From positions 1 through 64,000 of the forward strand of contig WYBE01000047.1 of NCBI GenBank assembly GCA_011526045.1: DNA of 64,000 nt, given 5' to 3'. This DNA comes from Nevskiales bacterium. GTDB lineage: Bacteria > Pseudomonadota > Gammaproteobacteria > Steroidobacterales > GCA-2729495. The notes beneath the pieces are model-generated. The model made no database searches and had not been told where the DNA came from. It saw only the letters and a program-made list of their open reading frames with translations. Of the stretch, positions 17,715-26,534 are shown piece by piece. Within the stretch, counting starts at the first letter, position 1, and every line of letters begins with the position of its first letter. The position numbers were made by a program, and so were the translations under genes.

Positions 17715-18920
17715 CTACCCTCCCACCGGGATGCAGAGGTGCAGGGCCAGCACGCCAGCCTGATCGAGATTCACGACAACCATGCACCGATCTTCGCCGA
17801 GCGTGAGGCTCAACATGTGGAGGTTGCCGACCCTCGGATCGTCAGGGTAGCGATGAAAATCCTGGCGAACCTCAGCGAGATCGATTTTCGGCGCATTCGT
17901 TTTCATCGCGAACGAGACGTAGCCGACGGAGTGCCTGCGCGCGGGCCGGTTGAATACCAAGTTCGGCTCTCCAATTTTGTCGAGGTATTGCTCCAGCTCC
18001 TGGACGTAATGGGGTTCCAGCGTCACAGGCGTCGCCGGTTCGGAGATCTTGAGGCAATATTCAGCCGCGTGCCGCAACGCCGTGAGCAGTTTCAGTGGAG
18101 GCGCTGCGACGACCAGCGATTGTTTCAACGGAGCGATCTCGACGGACTTTCTTTCGGCGGCCCAGCCAGGCGTTGCGGCAAACTTTCGCTTCAAGGCATC
18201 GAGCGTGGTGTTCACGTCGGCGCGAGCGTTGCGCAGCGTCGCGGTCTGCAGCTCTGCAAACGGACCGTCCAAAAATGCCGCCATATCGGCGAGCATTCGA
18301 TCGACCACGCGCTTGTGCTCGGCGGCGGCTTCCAGAAGTGCCCGATTGTCGGCTTGCGTGGCAAGGGTCGACCAAACCTCTCCGAATCCGGCGACGGCGG
18401 TGAGCTGATTGCGCAGGGAGAATAGCAGTCCACGGTAGCTCTCCGCGACGGAGAGCTCGTCCTCAATCGATCCCAACGTCTTTTCAAGCTGCTGCGAAAT
18501 CTCCGCAGTGCTGCCAGCGTCTCGCGTCAGCTTACGCTTGGTTCGCGTTTCGGCGATGGCGGCGCGTGTCAATTCCCGCAACTCCCGCACCGAGGTTTTG
18601 CTTTTCACCGCCCGGCGATAGGCCTGCACCTCGATCGCCTCGTCCGCGAGCTCGGCCGACGCGTCGCCCGTTCTAATGATTACGGACAGATCCTTGTCGA
18701 ATTCCCGCAAGGCGCGAACGAACTCGATTCCGTTGATCGGCATCTTCGGCATGTGCACATCCACAATCGCCGCGTCGACTTGCTGTCCGCGAATAAACGC
18801 CAACGCACGCTCCGGGTCCGAAAAATCAGTCACGCGACCGATTGGTTCCAGAGTTGCCCGCAACGTCACGAGTTGCGGACGTTCATCTTCGAGCACCAAA
18901 ATCAGAGGCTCGCTGTTCAT
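17715..18920 (-). CDS. Receiver domain fused to a degenerate kinase-like region
   Basis: 401 residues. The N-terminal REC domain is clear: ILVLEDE, phospho-Asp in AAIVDVHMP, TGD as switch residue, and VKSKTS with the conserved Lys. A helical linker leads to LLFSLRNQLTAVAGFGE near residue 180, which aligns with a HisKA box (H-E-L-R-N-x-L-T-x-x-x-G-F) but has Phe where the phospho-His should be. No N, G1 or G2 ATP-binding boxes are visible afterwards. It is therefore a regulator with a pseudokinase dimerisation helix, unable to autophosphorylate. It overlaps the upstream OmpR-type gene by 4 bp (ATGA), indicating translational coupling. Confidence 0.75.
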   Translation of the reverse strand: MNSEPLILVLEDERPQLVTLRATLEPIGRVTDFSDPERALAFIRGQQVDAAIVDVHMPKMPINGIEFVRALREFDKDLSVIIRTGDASAELADEAIEVQAYRRAVKSKTSVRELRELTRAAIAETRTKRKLTRDAGSTAEISQQLEKTLGSIEDELSVAESYRGLLFSLRNQLTAVAGFGEVWSTLATQADNRALLEAAAEHKRVVDRMLADMAAFLDGPFAELQTATLRNARADVNTTLDALKRKFAATPGWAAERKSVEIAPLKQSLVVAAPPLKLLTALRHAAEYCLKISEPATPVTLEPHYVQELEQYLDKIGEPNLVFNRPARRHSVGYVSFAMKTNAPKIDLAEVRQDFHRYPDDPRVGNLHMLSLTLGEDRCMVVVNLDQAGVLALHLCIPVGG

Positions 18921-19687
18921 GACGACGTGCTCGCATCAGACGGGACGGCCGCGCCCGCAGTGATCCGCCAGCCCACTCGCTGCGCCGGTGTGATGTAGTC
19001 CGAGAGGTCCACACCGGACGCGCGAAACATTTTTCGCAACAGGTGCACGTATTGATCGAGCGACTTGCTGTTGGTGTTCGCGTCGGCGCCCCAGAGCGCG
19101 TGGATCAGCTCGTTCCGGCACACGAGCCCGCCGCTGTGGCGCGCAAATTCGTGGAGGATTCCAACCTGCTTCGGCGTCAATTGCTCTGCCCGTCCATCGG
19201 GAAATGTGATCCGCAGATCGGGATGGACGAGCGCGCCCGCGAACGTGAACGCCGCGTTCGGAAGCTTGAAGCCGTCCAGCTTCGGTTGCCTCGCGGAAAA
19301 ATCGGGGCTGCGCTTTATCTGGCGATCGATTCGCGCCGCGAGCTCGGCGAAATGAAATGGCTTGCGCACGAAATCGTCCGCGCCGGCCGCGAGAGCCTCG
19401 ATGCTCAAGCCATCGTAGTCGCTGGCGGAAGTCGTGATCACGGGAAATCCCTCGCCACGCTCGCGCCAGAGCTGGATCATTTTCAGCCGCGCGGAGATTT
19501 CTGCGCCATAAGCCAGGTCCACTACAGCGGCATCAACATTCTGCCGGCCGGTTAATCCCAGCGCCTCCTTCGTGCTCGTGACCGCGTGCACCGAATAATC
19601 GTGAGCCGCGGTAAAGAGTGCGATGAACGCGAGGTGAATGTCGCGATTATCTTCAACCAAGAGGATGTGCCTCCGGCTCTTGCGCAT
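18917..19687 (-). CDS. OmpR-family response regulator (REC plus winged helix)
   Basis: 256 residues from ATG 19687 (MRKSRRHILLVEDN), preferred over an upstream ATG because the REC domain begins here. The receiver has LLVEDN, phospho-Asp in AAVVDLAYG, a TSAS switch and Lys in DDFVRKPFHFAELAARI. The output domain is a winged helix (LTPKQVGILHEFARHSGG, RNELIHALWG, KSLDQYVHLLRKMF) of the OmpR/PhoB type. First gene of a three-regulator minus-strand cluster. No intact sensor kinase is adjacent; the remnant at 16200-16429 could be what is left of it. Confidence 0.88.
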   Translation of the reverse strand: MRKSRRHILLVEDNRDIHLAFIALFTAAHDYSVHAVTSTKEALGLTGRQNVDAAVVDLAYGAEISARLKMIQLWRERGEGFPVITTSASDYDGLSIEALAAGADDFVRKPFHFAELAARIDRQIKRSPDFSARQPKLDGFKLPNAAFTFAGALVHPDLRITFPDGRAEQLTPKQVGILHEFARHSGGLVCRNELIHALWGADANTNSKSLDQYVHLLRKMFRASGVDLSDYITPAQRVGWRITAGAAVPSDASTSS

Positions 19688-19901
19688 CGCGGAAAAGTTT
19701 CCAATCCCGCGCCGTTCGCAAATTCGCTGCGTCAATTGAATCCTTTTTGAACGAGAAACATAGCACCGATCGGCGGGCGTGTTTGTCCGAAGGCATCATG
19801 CGGGTGAGTCGTTCTCCATCGCATGGCGGGCATCACGGGACGCTGCGGGCGGCCCCGATGATCATCGTCGCCCGCTGGCTGGGGCTCTGCGCGGACCAAC
19901 C

Positions 19902-21038
19902 ATGATTCCAGCCGAGTGCCCCACCACGATAACGCCTGCCACCGCCGCTCTGGCAGCGCACCGCGACTACGAGCACAATCAGGCGCGCTTCACGGAATTC
20001 TACGCGGCCCAGAAAGCATTCACGAGTTGCCTGGCGCACTTGCCCGCGCTGGTCCGCACATGGTTGGAATCGCTCCCGCCGCGCGAGGAGGGGACGGGCG
20101 ACGCGCCATCCGCGTCGAAGTCGTGGCGGACAGCCCGGCTCAGCGGCGCCCGACGCCGAGAGCTGTCGACCTTGATCGCAGATACCGAGAAGACTCCCGG
20201 TGCATGGGAGCAGCTTGCGCTATTCATGCTGAAGTCGCTGCCGGTCGAAACGTATTTCGCGATCGCCGACGCGGCGCGTCCAAGCCTTCGTGCATTGGAC
20301 CCAACGGCGGATGAAATTTATCACAGACTTGCAGAGCAGCGAAACGATCTATTCGCCGCCAACTACGGCCTGGCGAAGTCTGCCGTGCGTGGAAAAAAGA
20401 ATTTCGACGAACTGTTGAGCGCAGCCTCGTGCGGGCTTTTGGCGGCAATCGATCGTTACGTGCCCGAAGGCGAGACGACCTCGCGTTTCGCCTACTTCGC
20501 GAATTTCTGGATTCGCTATCACGTGTCGCGCTACGGCCAGAAAAACGGCGCCATCGTGCCGCTCTCGATCAACCAACAGCGAATCGTGCGGAAGATTAAG
20601 CGCTATCTCGCGGAGCGCCGCGAAAGCGATCTGCCAGAACCAACCGAACTCGAGATCTGCAGCGATCTGAAGATCAGTGCTGAGGCCTATTACTGGTATC
20701 TGCAGCAGCCCGTGATCGTCTCGCTCGATACTTTTGTTCAGGACGAAAACGGGGACCGCGACAGCAGCCGCGGTTTCGACAATCTGATCGCGACCCCCAC
20801 ACCCGGGCCCAACCACGCGCTAGAAGACACCGAGATCGGCGCCTACGCGCGCGACCTGATGCGGAAGGCAGTGCCGTCCTACCAGCGCGTGATGCTCTCC
20901 TACGCCCGGCGGATCGGCTCGCTGGTGGATGCAGTCGAAGACTATCTCGGCGACCTCGAAGTTCAGGTGCTCGACGACCTGCAAGCACAAGCAGCGATGG
21001 CGTTGCGCTCATCTTCTGCCCGGCCCCACCAGGGATGA
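19902..21038 (+). CDS. Sigma-70-like protein with regions 2 and 3 but no clear region 4
   Basis: 378 residues from ATG 19902. The middle third matches sigma region 2: NYGLAKSAVRGKKNFDELLSAA, GLLAAIDRY and FAYFANFWIRYHVSRY, equivalent to the core-binding helix and -10 recognition helix. A region 3-like part follows (EPTELEICSDLKISAEAYY, VSLDTF), then an acidic spacer. The C terminus (SYQRVMLSYARRIGSLVDAVEDYL) should be the -35-binding helix-turn-helix but shows none of its signature. It either lost -35 contact, uses an activator, or is decaying. The long N-terminal extension (about 120 residues) is unrecognised. Divergent from the OmpR-type regulator. Confidence 0.7.
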   Translation: MIPAECPTTITPATAALAAHRDYEHNQARFTEFYAAQKAFTSCLAHLPALVRTWLESLPPREEGTGDAPSASKSWRTARLSGARRRELSTLIADTEKTPGAWEQLALFMLKSLPVETYFAIADAARPSLRALDPTADEIYHRLAEQRNDLFAANYGLAKSAVRGKKNFDELLSAASCGLLAAIDRYVPEGETTSRFAYFANFWIRYHVSRYGQKNGAIVPLSINQQRIVRKIKRYLAERRESDLPEPTELEICSDLKISAEAYYWYLQQPVIVSLDTFVQDENGDRDSSRGFDNLIATPTPGPNHALEDTEIGAYARDLMRKAVPSYQRVMLSYARRIGSLVDAVEDYLGDLEVQVLDDLQAQAAMALRSSSARPHQG

Positions 21039-21206
21039 AGCGTGTCCCCTCTTCTGGCGGAGTCCGAGTCTCTCGTTGTCGTTTCTGCCGCCATTCTGGC
21101 GCTACGCGGCACCTGCTGACATAGCGTTGTCATCCAAGCGAGGTAGAATGCGGACTCAGACCCATGAAAACAGAAGACATCGCCAAACGACGAGGTCCGC
21201 CGGATC

Positions 21207-21317
21207 ATGAAGCGCAAGACTCTCGCCGCCACCGAACACATCCTTCCCAAACCGAAACGCCCGTCATCGGCTTGGCGCTCCAACAAGGACGTGATTGCGT
21301 CCCTTTCCAGTCTCTAA
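21207..21317 (+). CDS. Possible 36-residue basic peptide
   Basis: An ATG at 21207 opens 36 codons (MKRKTLAATEHILPKPKRP and on) ending in TAA four bases into the opposing merR stop. Lys/Arg-rich, no Shine-Dalgarno sequence worth noting. It is the only coding-looking frame in the 275-bp gap after the sigma-like gene. Support is weak. Confidence 0.2.
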   Translation: MKRKTLAATEHILPKPKRPSSAWRSNKDVIASLSSL

Positions 21318-21718
21318 CGGCGCGCCTTGAACGCGATCGCCCAGAGGGCTGGACACGTCGTCTTTGCGGAACGCCGCCGGCATGCCGTGATGAGTTTCCC
21401 CAGGGCGCGGTGCAACCGACGCATCTCCTGCATACGTCGATCAAGCTCCTGCTGCTTGATCTCCAGGAGCCGCTTCACCTCGGTGCAAGATTCACCCGGC
21501 AATAATTGCATTTCCATCAACTCCTTAATCTCACGCAGCGTGAACCCAAGGTCCTTCGCCGAGCGGACGAACCGCAGCCGGCACAGGGCATCATCGTCAA
21601 AGTCCCGGTAGCCCGAACCCGGCCAGCGGTGGGGCACCGGCAGAAGTTCCATTCGCTCGTAGTAGCGGACGGTCTGGACGTTTACCCCGGCGGCCTTGGC
21701 GAGTTCTCCGATAGTCAT
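21314..21718 (-). CDS. merR: MerR-family mercury-responsive regulator
   Basis: 134 residues from ATG 21716-21718. The N-terminal winged helix is typical (MTIGELAKAAGVNVQTVRYY, then GYRDFDDDAL), followed by the dimerisation helix. The metal site matches Hg-type MerR: Cys78 (GESCTE), Cys113 and Cys122 spaced C-X8-C (CRRRSAKTTC), the arrangement of Cys82/117/126 in Tn501 MerR. That favours Hg(II) over Cu, Zn or Cd. It is divergent from merTP with a 48-bp gap that contains the expected operator-promoter. It activates merTP and represses itself (family knowledge). Confidence 0.92.
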   Translation of the reverse strand: MTIGELAKAAGVNVQTVRYYERMELLPVPHRWPGSGYRDFDDDALCRLRFVRSAKDLGFTLREIKELMEMQLLPGESCTEVKRLLEIKQQELDRRMQEMRRLHRALGKLITACRRRSAKTTCPALWAIAFKARR

Positions 21719-21728
21719 GACATGGCGG

Positions 21729-21760
21729 TTGACCTTATACCATACTACAGGGTGTAAGCT
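21729..21760 (+). promoter_or_regulatory. MerR-type operator/promoter of merTP
   Basis: TTGACC (-35, 21729-21734) and TAAGCT (-10, 21755-21760) are separated by 20 bp, the over-long spacer typical of MerR-activated promoters. Inverted arms CTTATACC (21734-21741) and GGTGTAAG (21751-21758) fill the spacer with one mismatch. The -10 ends only 6 bp before the merTP ATG, so the message may be leaderless. Confidence 0.75.
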
Positions 21761-21766
21761 GTGCCG

Positions 21767-22357
21767 ATGAAGCCGTTGAAGCAATCGTGGATTCTGGCAG
21801 GGGGATTTTTTTCCGCCTTGGCCGCCTCGCTTTGCTGCATCGGACCGCTGGTGGCGGCCGTCGCGGGAGCGGGAAGTTTTGTCGCCGCCGGCTGGTTCGA
21901 GCGCTGGCGGCCGGTTTTCCTCGGCGTAACCGTCGCACTCATCGCGCTTGCCTGGGTGCTGACTTTGCGTGCCCGACGCATCGCTTGCGCGGACGGCACC
22001 TGTGCGACGCCACGAGCGAGTCGTTGGACCTTGGGCGTTCTGATCTTCAGCACGGGGATAGTCGGTGCGGTCGCCCTGTTTCCGCAGCTTGCGCAAACCG
22101 CCCTCGGCCGCTCCTCGGTCGCAAGCTCCGCGCCGGCGGATGGCCGGGTGCTGCGCGTGCGCATTCCCTCAATGGATTGCGCCGCCTGCGCCGTCGGCAT
22201 TGCCGGCACGCTCCAGCGGGTTCCAGGCATCCGTTCGGCAGCCGTCCGCTACGCAACGAAAGAGGCCGAGATCGTTTACGATCCCACGGTGATTACCGCG
22301 ACGACGGTGATCGCCAAAATCGACGCCACCGGCTTCAAGGCGGAGCCGGTAAACTGA
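21767..22357 (+). CDS. merTP: MerT-MerP fusion, mercuric ion uptake protein
   Basis: The N-terminal part is MerT-like: three hydrophobic helices with the first-helix Cys pair (LAASLCCIGPLVAAV) and a cytosolic-loop Cys pair (CADGTC). The C-terminal about 75 residues form an HMA domain (RIPSMDCAACAVGIAGTL, ending KIDATGFKAEPVN) equivalent to periplasmic MerP. The protein would bind Hg(II) outside, pass it across the inner membrane and hand it to a cytosolic reductase. MerTP fusions are known in several phyla. ATG 21767 is preferred to GTG 21761 given the promoter position. No merA follows in this window. Confidence 0.9.
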   Translation: MKPLKQSWILAGGFFSALAASLCCIGPLVAAVAGAGSFVAAGWFERWRPVFLGVTVALIALAWVLTLRARRIACADGTCATPRASRWTLGVLIFSTGIVGAVALFPQLAQTALGRSSVASSAPADGRVLRVRIPSMDCAACAVGIAGTLQRVPGIRSAAVRYATKEAEIVYDPTVITATTVIAKIDATGFKAEPVN

Positions 22358-22362
22358 TCCCC

Positions 22363-22854
22363 GTGTCCGATTGTTGCTCAACGAAAGGTAACGAGGGCTC
22401 GTCCGTGAAGGAGTCGGCCGCCAGGCCTTCCTGCCCGCGCTGCGGGCGCGCCGCTCGCCCGGTCTCGACGCTCACGCTCAAACACCAGGTTAGGCCGCAG
22501 TTTTTTCCGGCCGTAAACGAAGGGGGATTTCACTTCTGTCCCACGCCCGATTGCCCAGTCGTTTATTTCAGCGATGGCGGCTCCGTTCTCACCACGGACG
22601 ACGTTCGCCGCCCGGTCACGCAAAAAGACCCCGCGCATGCACCGGTCTGTTATTGTTTCGGTTTCACGCCTGCGATGATTCGTGACGAACTTGCCGCCAC
22701 AGGAAAAACCACCGTGATCGAGCGCATCGCGGCGGAGATGAAGGCCGGTTTTTGCGCCTGCGAGATTCGCAATCCGCAGGGCTCCTGCTGCCTCGGCAAC
22801 GTCAAGGTCGCTGTCAAAGTGGCCCTCGCCGAATGCGCCAGCCGCGCCGGATAG
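22363..22854 (+). CDS. CopZ-like Fe-S metallochaperone
   Basis: 163 residues from a GTG at 22363, 5 bp after the merTP stop. Cys-rich throughout: DCCSTK at the start, CPRCGRA zinc-type knuckle, HFCPTPDCPV, then a [2Fe-2S] BFD-like domain VCYCFGFTPAMIRDEL ... GFCACEIRNPQGSCCLGNV. This is the layout of the N-terminal domain of Archaeoglobus CopZ and of proteins found next to merTP in some mer operons. Its role is probably to accept metal or supply redox in the cytosol; whether it handles Hg or Cu is not shown. No HMA domain of its own. Confidence 0.82.
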   Translation: MSDCCSTKGNEGSSVKESAARPSCPRCGRAARPVSTLTLKHQVRPQFFPAVNEGGFHFCPTPDCPVVYFSDGGSVLTTDDVRRPVTQKDPAHAPVCYCFGFTPAMIRDELAATGKTTVIERIAAEMKAGFCACEIRNPQGSCCLGNVKVAVKVALAECASRAG

Positions 22855-23040
22855 TCTCCCGAGCCATGTGTAGCGATTACGCTGCCGCGCCGAGTTAGGC
22901 GCCTCCGACCAATGGTCGGTCACTCCACATAGCTCGGTTCGCCACATAACAGTTTCATCCGTAGCTGGATGTTGCCGCCCAATTCCAGCCCATGTGCAGG
23001 TCTCCAGCCACGGCAGGTATTTGTATGCCGGCACGAATGA

Positions 23041-23432
23041 GCGATCATCAGCGGAGGCTCGAAGAAAGGAGTCCTCGCCGATGCCGGACCGCGCCCGGAA
23101 TCCTTCCGCGAAGTTTTTCCGGCTGACATGGAACCGCTCCGAACGGCGGTTTATGGCCGCGAGCTGCACGAAGGCGATCTCGCATTCACGCCGGAGGGTG
23201 ACGGCGTCAAACACGATGCGCTAATCAAAGTCGGCGCGAACAGTATTCTGCTGCTGAATCACTCGAAGGAGACGATAGACGACGTCCGTGCGAATTCCCG
23301 GTGGCTTGCGGTGCAGGCCGTATTGTTCGAGCTGTCGGAAGGTTTCGTGCCTCGCCATTGGAGGAACAATTGGCCGGCCTCGATCGAGCGTGCAGCGAGC
23401 TCGCGCCCGACATTCTCCGCGACCAACTGCCC
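23041..23432 (+). pseudogene. Decayed gene of unknown function between mer and cop units
   Basis: From 23041 one frame reads as natural protein (AIISGGSKKGVLADAG ... LRTAVYGRELHEGDLAF ... ALIKVGANSILLLNHSKETI ... VLFELSEGF). At about 23345 the sense continues in the -1 frame (ASPLEEQLAGLDRACSEL ... [10 protein letters not shown]). An in-frame TGA stands just before 23041, and GRYLYAGTNE in another frame may be the preceding part. Taken together this is a gene broken by at least one frameshift and cut by the copA 3' end. The family is not recognised. Confidence 0.4.
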
Positions 23433-25820
23433 CTACAATCGCACGCTTCGCAGACGAAGCGCATTCGTGATGACGGAGACTGACGAAAGCGACATCGCCG
23501 CGCCGGCGATAATCGGGCTGAGGAGCAGCCCGAAAAACGGATAGAGCACACCCGCCGCGATCGGCACGCCGAGGGAATTGTAGATGAACGCGAAGAAGAG
23601 ATTCTGCCGGATGTTTCGCATGCTTACGCGCGAGAGGTGAATCGCTTTGGCGATGCCGCGCAGGTCGCCTTTAACGAGCGTAACGCCGGCGCTTTCCATC
23701 GCGACATCGGTGCCGGTGCCCATCGCTATGCCGACATCGGCTGCCGCGAGCGCGGGCGCATCGTTGATGCCATCGCCAGCCATCGCGACGCGCGCGCCGC
23801 TTTTCTTCAGCTCCTCGACGAGCTGGATTTTCCGCGCCGGCTCCACTTCCGCTTCGAAGCGGTCAATCCCGAGCTGCTTTGCAACGGATTCGGCCGTGTG
23901 GCGATTGTCGCCCGTCGCCATCACGATCTTGATGCCGAGGCGGTGAAGATCGGCAATGGCCGCACGTGTCGTCTGCTTGATCGGATCGGCGACGGCGAGC
24001 AGGCCGGCGACACGACCATCGATCGCCACGAACAGCACCGTCTTTCCTTCAGCCTGCAGGACGGTGGCGCCCTCCAAAACTGAACGCTCAATATGCGTGC
24101 CTTCGGACTCGAGAAAACTGCCCTTCCCGACGAGCACGCTGCGCCCGTCCACGTTACCGGCGACGCCGCCCGCGGTGACCGAGCGGAACGAATCCACTTT
24201 CCGCAGCGCGATCCTTCGCGCTTCCGCGCCGCGCACGACCGCGGCGGCGAGCGGGTGCTCTGACGCGCGCTCCAGCGAAGCAGCGAGTTGGACGAGCGTC
24301 TTCTCATCGGTGCCGGCGAACGCTACGACATCGGTCAATTCCGGCCGGCCTTCGGTCAGCGTGCCCGTCTTGTCCACGACGAGCCACTCCACTTTTCCGA
24401 GGAGCTCCAGCGCTTCGGCGTTCTTCACCAGCACCCCCGCTTGTGCGCCGCGACCGACGCCGACCATAATCGACATTGGCGTGGCGAGGCCGAGCGCACA
24501 CGGGCACGCGATAATGAGCACGGCGACGGCATTCACGATCGCATGGGCGAGCCGCGGCTCCGGGCCGAAGAAATACCAGGCGACAAACGTGAGCGCGGCG
24601 ATGCCCGCCACCGCAGGCACGAAGATGCCGGCCACTTTGTCGGCGAGTCCCTGAATCGGAGCCCGGCTACGCTGCGCTTCGGCGACCATTTGGACGATGC
24701 GCGCGAGCATCGTCTCGGAACCGACCTTTTCCGCGCGAAAGACGAATCCACCTGTGGTGTTCACGGTGCCGCCCGTCACGCGATCACCGGGCTTCTTCTC
24801 CACCGGCATCGATTCGCCAGTGAGCATGGATTCATCGACGGAGGATGTGCCTTCCTCAATTACGCCATCGACCGGCACCTTGGCGCCCGGCCGCACGCGC
24901 AGACGATCACCGGGCTTTACGTCGGCGAGCGGCACTTCCGTTTCGCCGTGCTCGGCCACGCGAATCGCCGTGGGTGGCGCGAGATTGAGCAGCGCCTTGA
25001 TGGCGCTCGAAGTGCGAGCACGCGCGCGCAATTCGAGCACCTGCCCAAGCAGCACCAGCACGACGATCACCGCGGCGGCCTCGAAATACACGTCCACCAC
25101 GCCGTGCGGGCGCATGGTTTCGGGCAACAGCGTCGGGAAGAAGAACGCAACCGCGCTGTAGATCCACGCCGCGCCGACGCCCAGCGCGATCAACGTGAAC
25201 ATATTCCAGTGGCGATTACGTATCGATCGCGCACCACGGACGAAGAACGGCCAGCCCGCCCACCACACCACCGGCGTCGCCAGGACGAATTGCACCCAGC
25301 GGCTCAGCGTGCCGTTGGCAACGTGAGCCCAAGCAGGAACGAGGTGCGCCATCGCGAGCACGAGCACCGGTAGCGAAAGCACCGCGCCAACCCAGAATCG
25401 CCGCGTCATGTCGCGCAGCTCGGAGTTTCCTTCCTCGTGCTCCGCCGAAGTGACCGTTTTTGGTTCGAGCGCCATCCCGCAGATCGGGCAATCGCCCGGA
25501 TGATCCTGCTCGACCTGCGGGTGCATCGGGCACGTCCAGATCGTTTTTCCGGGTGCAGGCGCCGCGGCTGGATTGCGCTCGAGAGCCATGCCGCACTTCG
25601 GGCACTCGCCCGGCTTGTCTGACTCCACACCGGGACACATCGGGCAGTAATATGCCGCCTGCGCCGTCGGTTTCACCGACAGGTGAGCGTGCCCGTGGTG
25701 TTCACAGGCTTCGTGTTCACCCGAGTGCTCCGGTGCCCGCTTGCCATGGCAGCAGGCGTGATCCGATTTCGGTTCGTGCGTTTTCGCCTCCGGCCCGTGG
25801 TTGTGCTGATGGTGGTCCAT
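23433..25820 (-). CDS. copA: Copper-exporting P1B-type ATPase with two N-terminal heavy-metal-binding domains
   Basis: 795 residues. The His-rich N terminus (DHHQHNHG ... [12 protein letters not shown]) leads to two HMBD motifs, [20 protein letters not shown] and [20 protein letters not shown], instead of the usual HMA domains. The ATPase core is complete: [10 protein letters not shown] in TM6 (about residue 440), phosphorylated Asp in [15 protein letters not shown] nucleotide site, [10 protein letters not shown]. The last helices ([15 protein letters not shown] and [17 protein letters not shown]) carry the Tyr-Asn and Met-Ser-Ser of Cu+ transporters. It would pump Cu+ (or Ag+) out of the cytosol. 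It lies 30 bp downstream of the ECF sigma gene, most likely cotranscribed. Confidence 0.94.
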   Translation of the reverse strand: MDHHQHNHGPEAKTHEPKSDHACCHGKRAPEHSGEHEACEHHGHAHLSVKPTAQAAYYCPMCPGVESDKPGECPKCGMALERNPAAAPAPGKTIWTCPMHPQVEQDHPGDCPICGMALEPKTVTSAEHEEGNSELRDMTRRFWVGAVLSLPVLVLAMAHLVPAWAHVANGTLSRWVQFVLATPVVWWAGWPFFVRGARSIRNRHWNMFTLIALGVGAAWIYSAVAFFFPTLLPETMRPHGVVDVYFEAAAVIVVLVLLGQVLELRARARTSSAIKALLNLAPPTAIRVAEHGETEVPLADVKPGDRLRVRPGAKVPVDGVIEEGTSSVDESMLTGESMPVEKKPGDRVTGGTVNTTGGFVFRAEKVGSETMLARIVQMVAEAQRSRAPIQGLADKVAGIFVPAVAGIAALTFVAWYFFGPEPRLAHAIVNAVAVLIIACPCALGLATPMSIMVGVGRGAQAGVLVKNAEALELLGKVEWLVVDKTGTLTEGRPELTDVVAFAGTDEKTLVQLAASLERASEHPLAAAVVRGAEARRIALRKVDSFRSVTAGGVAGNVDGRSVLVGKGSFLESEGTHIERSVLEGATVLQAEGKTVLFVAIDGRVAGLLAVADPIKQTTRAAIADLHRLGIKIVMATGDNRHTAESVAKQLGIDRFEAEVEPARKIQLVEELKKSGARVAMAGDGINDAPALAAADVGIAMGTGTDVAMESAGVTLVKGDLRGIAKAIHLSRVSMRNIRQNLFFAFIYNSLGVPIAAGVLYPFFGLLLSPIIAGAAMSLSSVSVITNALRLRSVRL

Positions 25821-25850
25821 ACCTCGGCTGACGTAGACGCGGCGCTTTCC

Positions 25851-26498
25851 TTACAGTTTTTCTTTTCGCCCGCTCCCGCGAAGCGCGCAGGCGCAGGCCA
25901 AACATTGTTCACGACTGCACGCTCCACAAAAGATTTCCAGGCGCTTGCGCAGTGCCCGCCGTGCGCGGTGCAGCACCACGTCCATCGTCGCCACGCGGAT
26001 TTTCAGCGCTCGGGCGACTCTGTCTTTCGGTTCGCCCTGCAAATCGATCCGGCGCAACACCTCGGCATAACGTGGCTTGAGCGTGGGTAACAGCCCGCGG
26101 AAGCACGCGCACACGATCGCTTCCCAATCGGCGGGCGGAGCACTGCCGTTGTTTCCCTGCCAGGAATCGATTTCCGCGCCGAACTGCTCCACGGCCGCAT
26201 GTTCGGATTTCTTTTCCCGGTAGTGATCGGAAATCGCATTACGAAGAATGCGGTAAAACCACGCAACGACGCGCTCGCCCCGTTTCAATTCGTAACCGCG
26301 TTGCAGCGCGCGCAGAAGGCTGTTTTGCAGCAGGTCTTCCGCCTCGCCATCGGCGCCGATACGACTGCGAACAAAGCGCAGGAAACGCGCATGCTCGTTG
26401 GTCAACGCCCTGACGGCAGCCGTCTCGAGGGTGATTTGATTCCGGCGGCGAGCCGAGCGGCGACGAGAACGGCGAGAGGGGTTTTCGGCAGACTCCAC
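25851..26498 (-). CDS. ECF sigma factor with Cys-rich C-terminal tail (CorE-like)
   Basis: 215 residues. Sigma region 2 is RFLRFVRSRIGADGEAEDLLQ with VVAWFYRILRNAISDHYR. Region 4 is LPTLKPRYAEVLRRIDL followed by the helix-turn-helix RVARALKIRVATMDVVLHRARRAL. After region 4 comes a metal-binding-looking tail, FCGACSREQCLACACAL, six cysteines within 16 residues. The architecture matches the CorE type of Myxococcus, where copper or cadmium bound by the tail gates activity without an anti-sigma. No anti-sigma gene follows; copA does. A TGAGGG-N17-GTTAAA site directly upstream suggests autoregulation. Confidence 0.88.
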   Translation of the reverse strand: MESAENPSRRSRRRSARRRNQITLETAAVRALTNEHARFLRFVRSRIGADGEAEDLLQNSLLRALQRGYELKRGERVVAWFYRILRNAISDHYREKKSEHAAVEQFGAEIDSWQGNNGSAPPADWEAIVCACFRGLLPTLKPRYAEVLRRIDLQGEPKDRVARALKIRVATMDVVLHRARRALRKRLEIFCGACSREQCLACACALRGSGRKEKL

Positions 26499-26505
26499 AC
26501 GGGGG

Positions 26506-26534
26506 TTTAACGCAGATGCGGCGCAAATCCCTCA
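26506..26534 (-). promoter_or_regulatory. Predicted ECF promoter of the CorE-like sigma gene (TGAGGG-N17-GTTAAA)
   Basis: On the minus strand TGAGGG (26534-26529) and GTTAAA (26511-26506) are 17 bp apart, the same form as five other sites in this island. The -10 ends 7 bp before the sigma ATG at 26498, so either the transcript is nearly leaderless or translation begins further in. A weaker plus-strand match (TAAGGA, 18 bp, GTTCAG, 26586-26615) points towards the copper-storage gene. Confidence 0.5.

Noticed and set aside
24288-25373. 361-residue plus-strand frame opposite copA
   Set aside because: His/Arg/Asp-rich shadow without motifs; copA is unambiguous.
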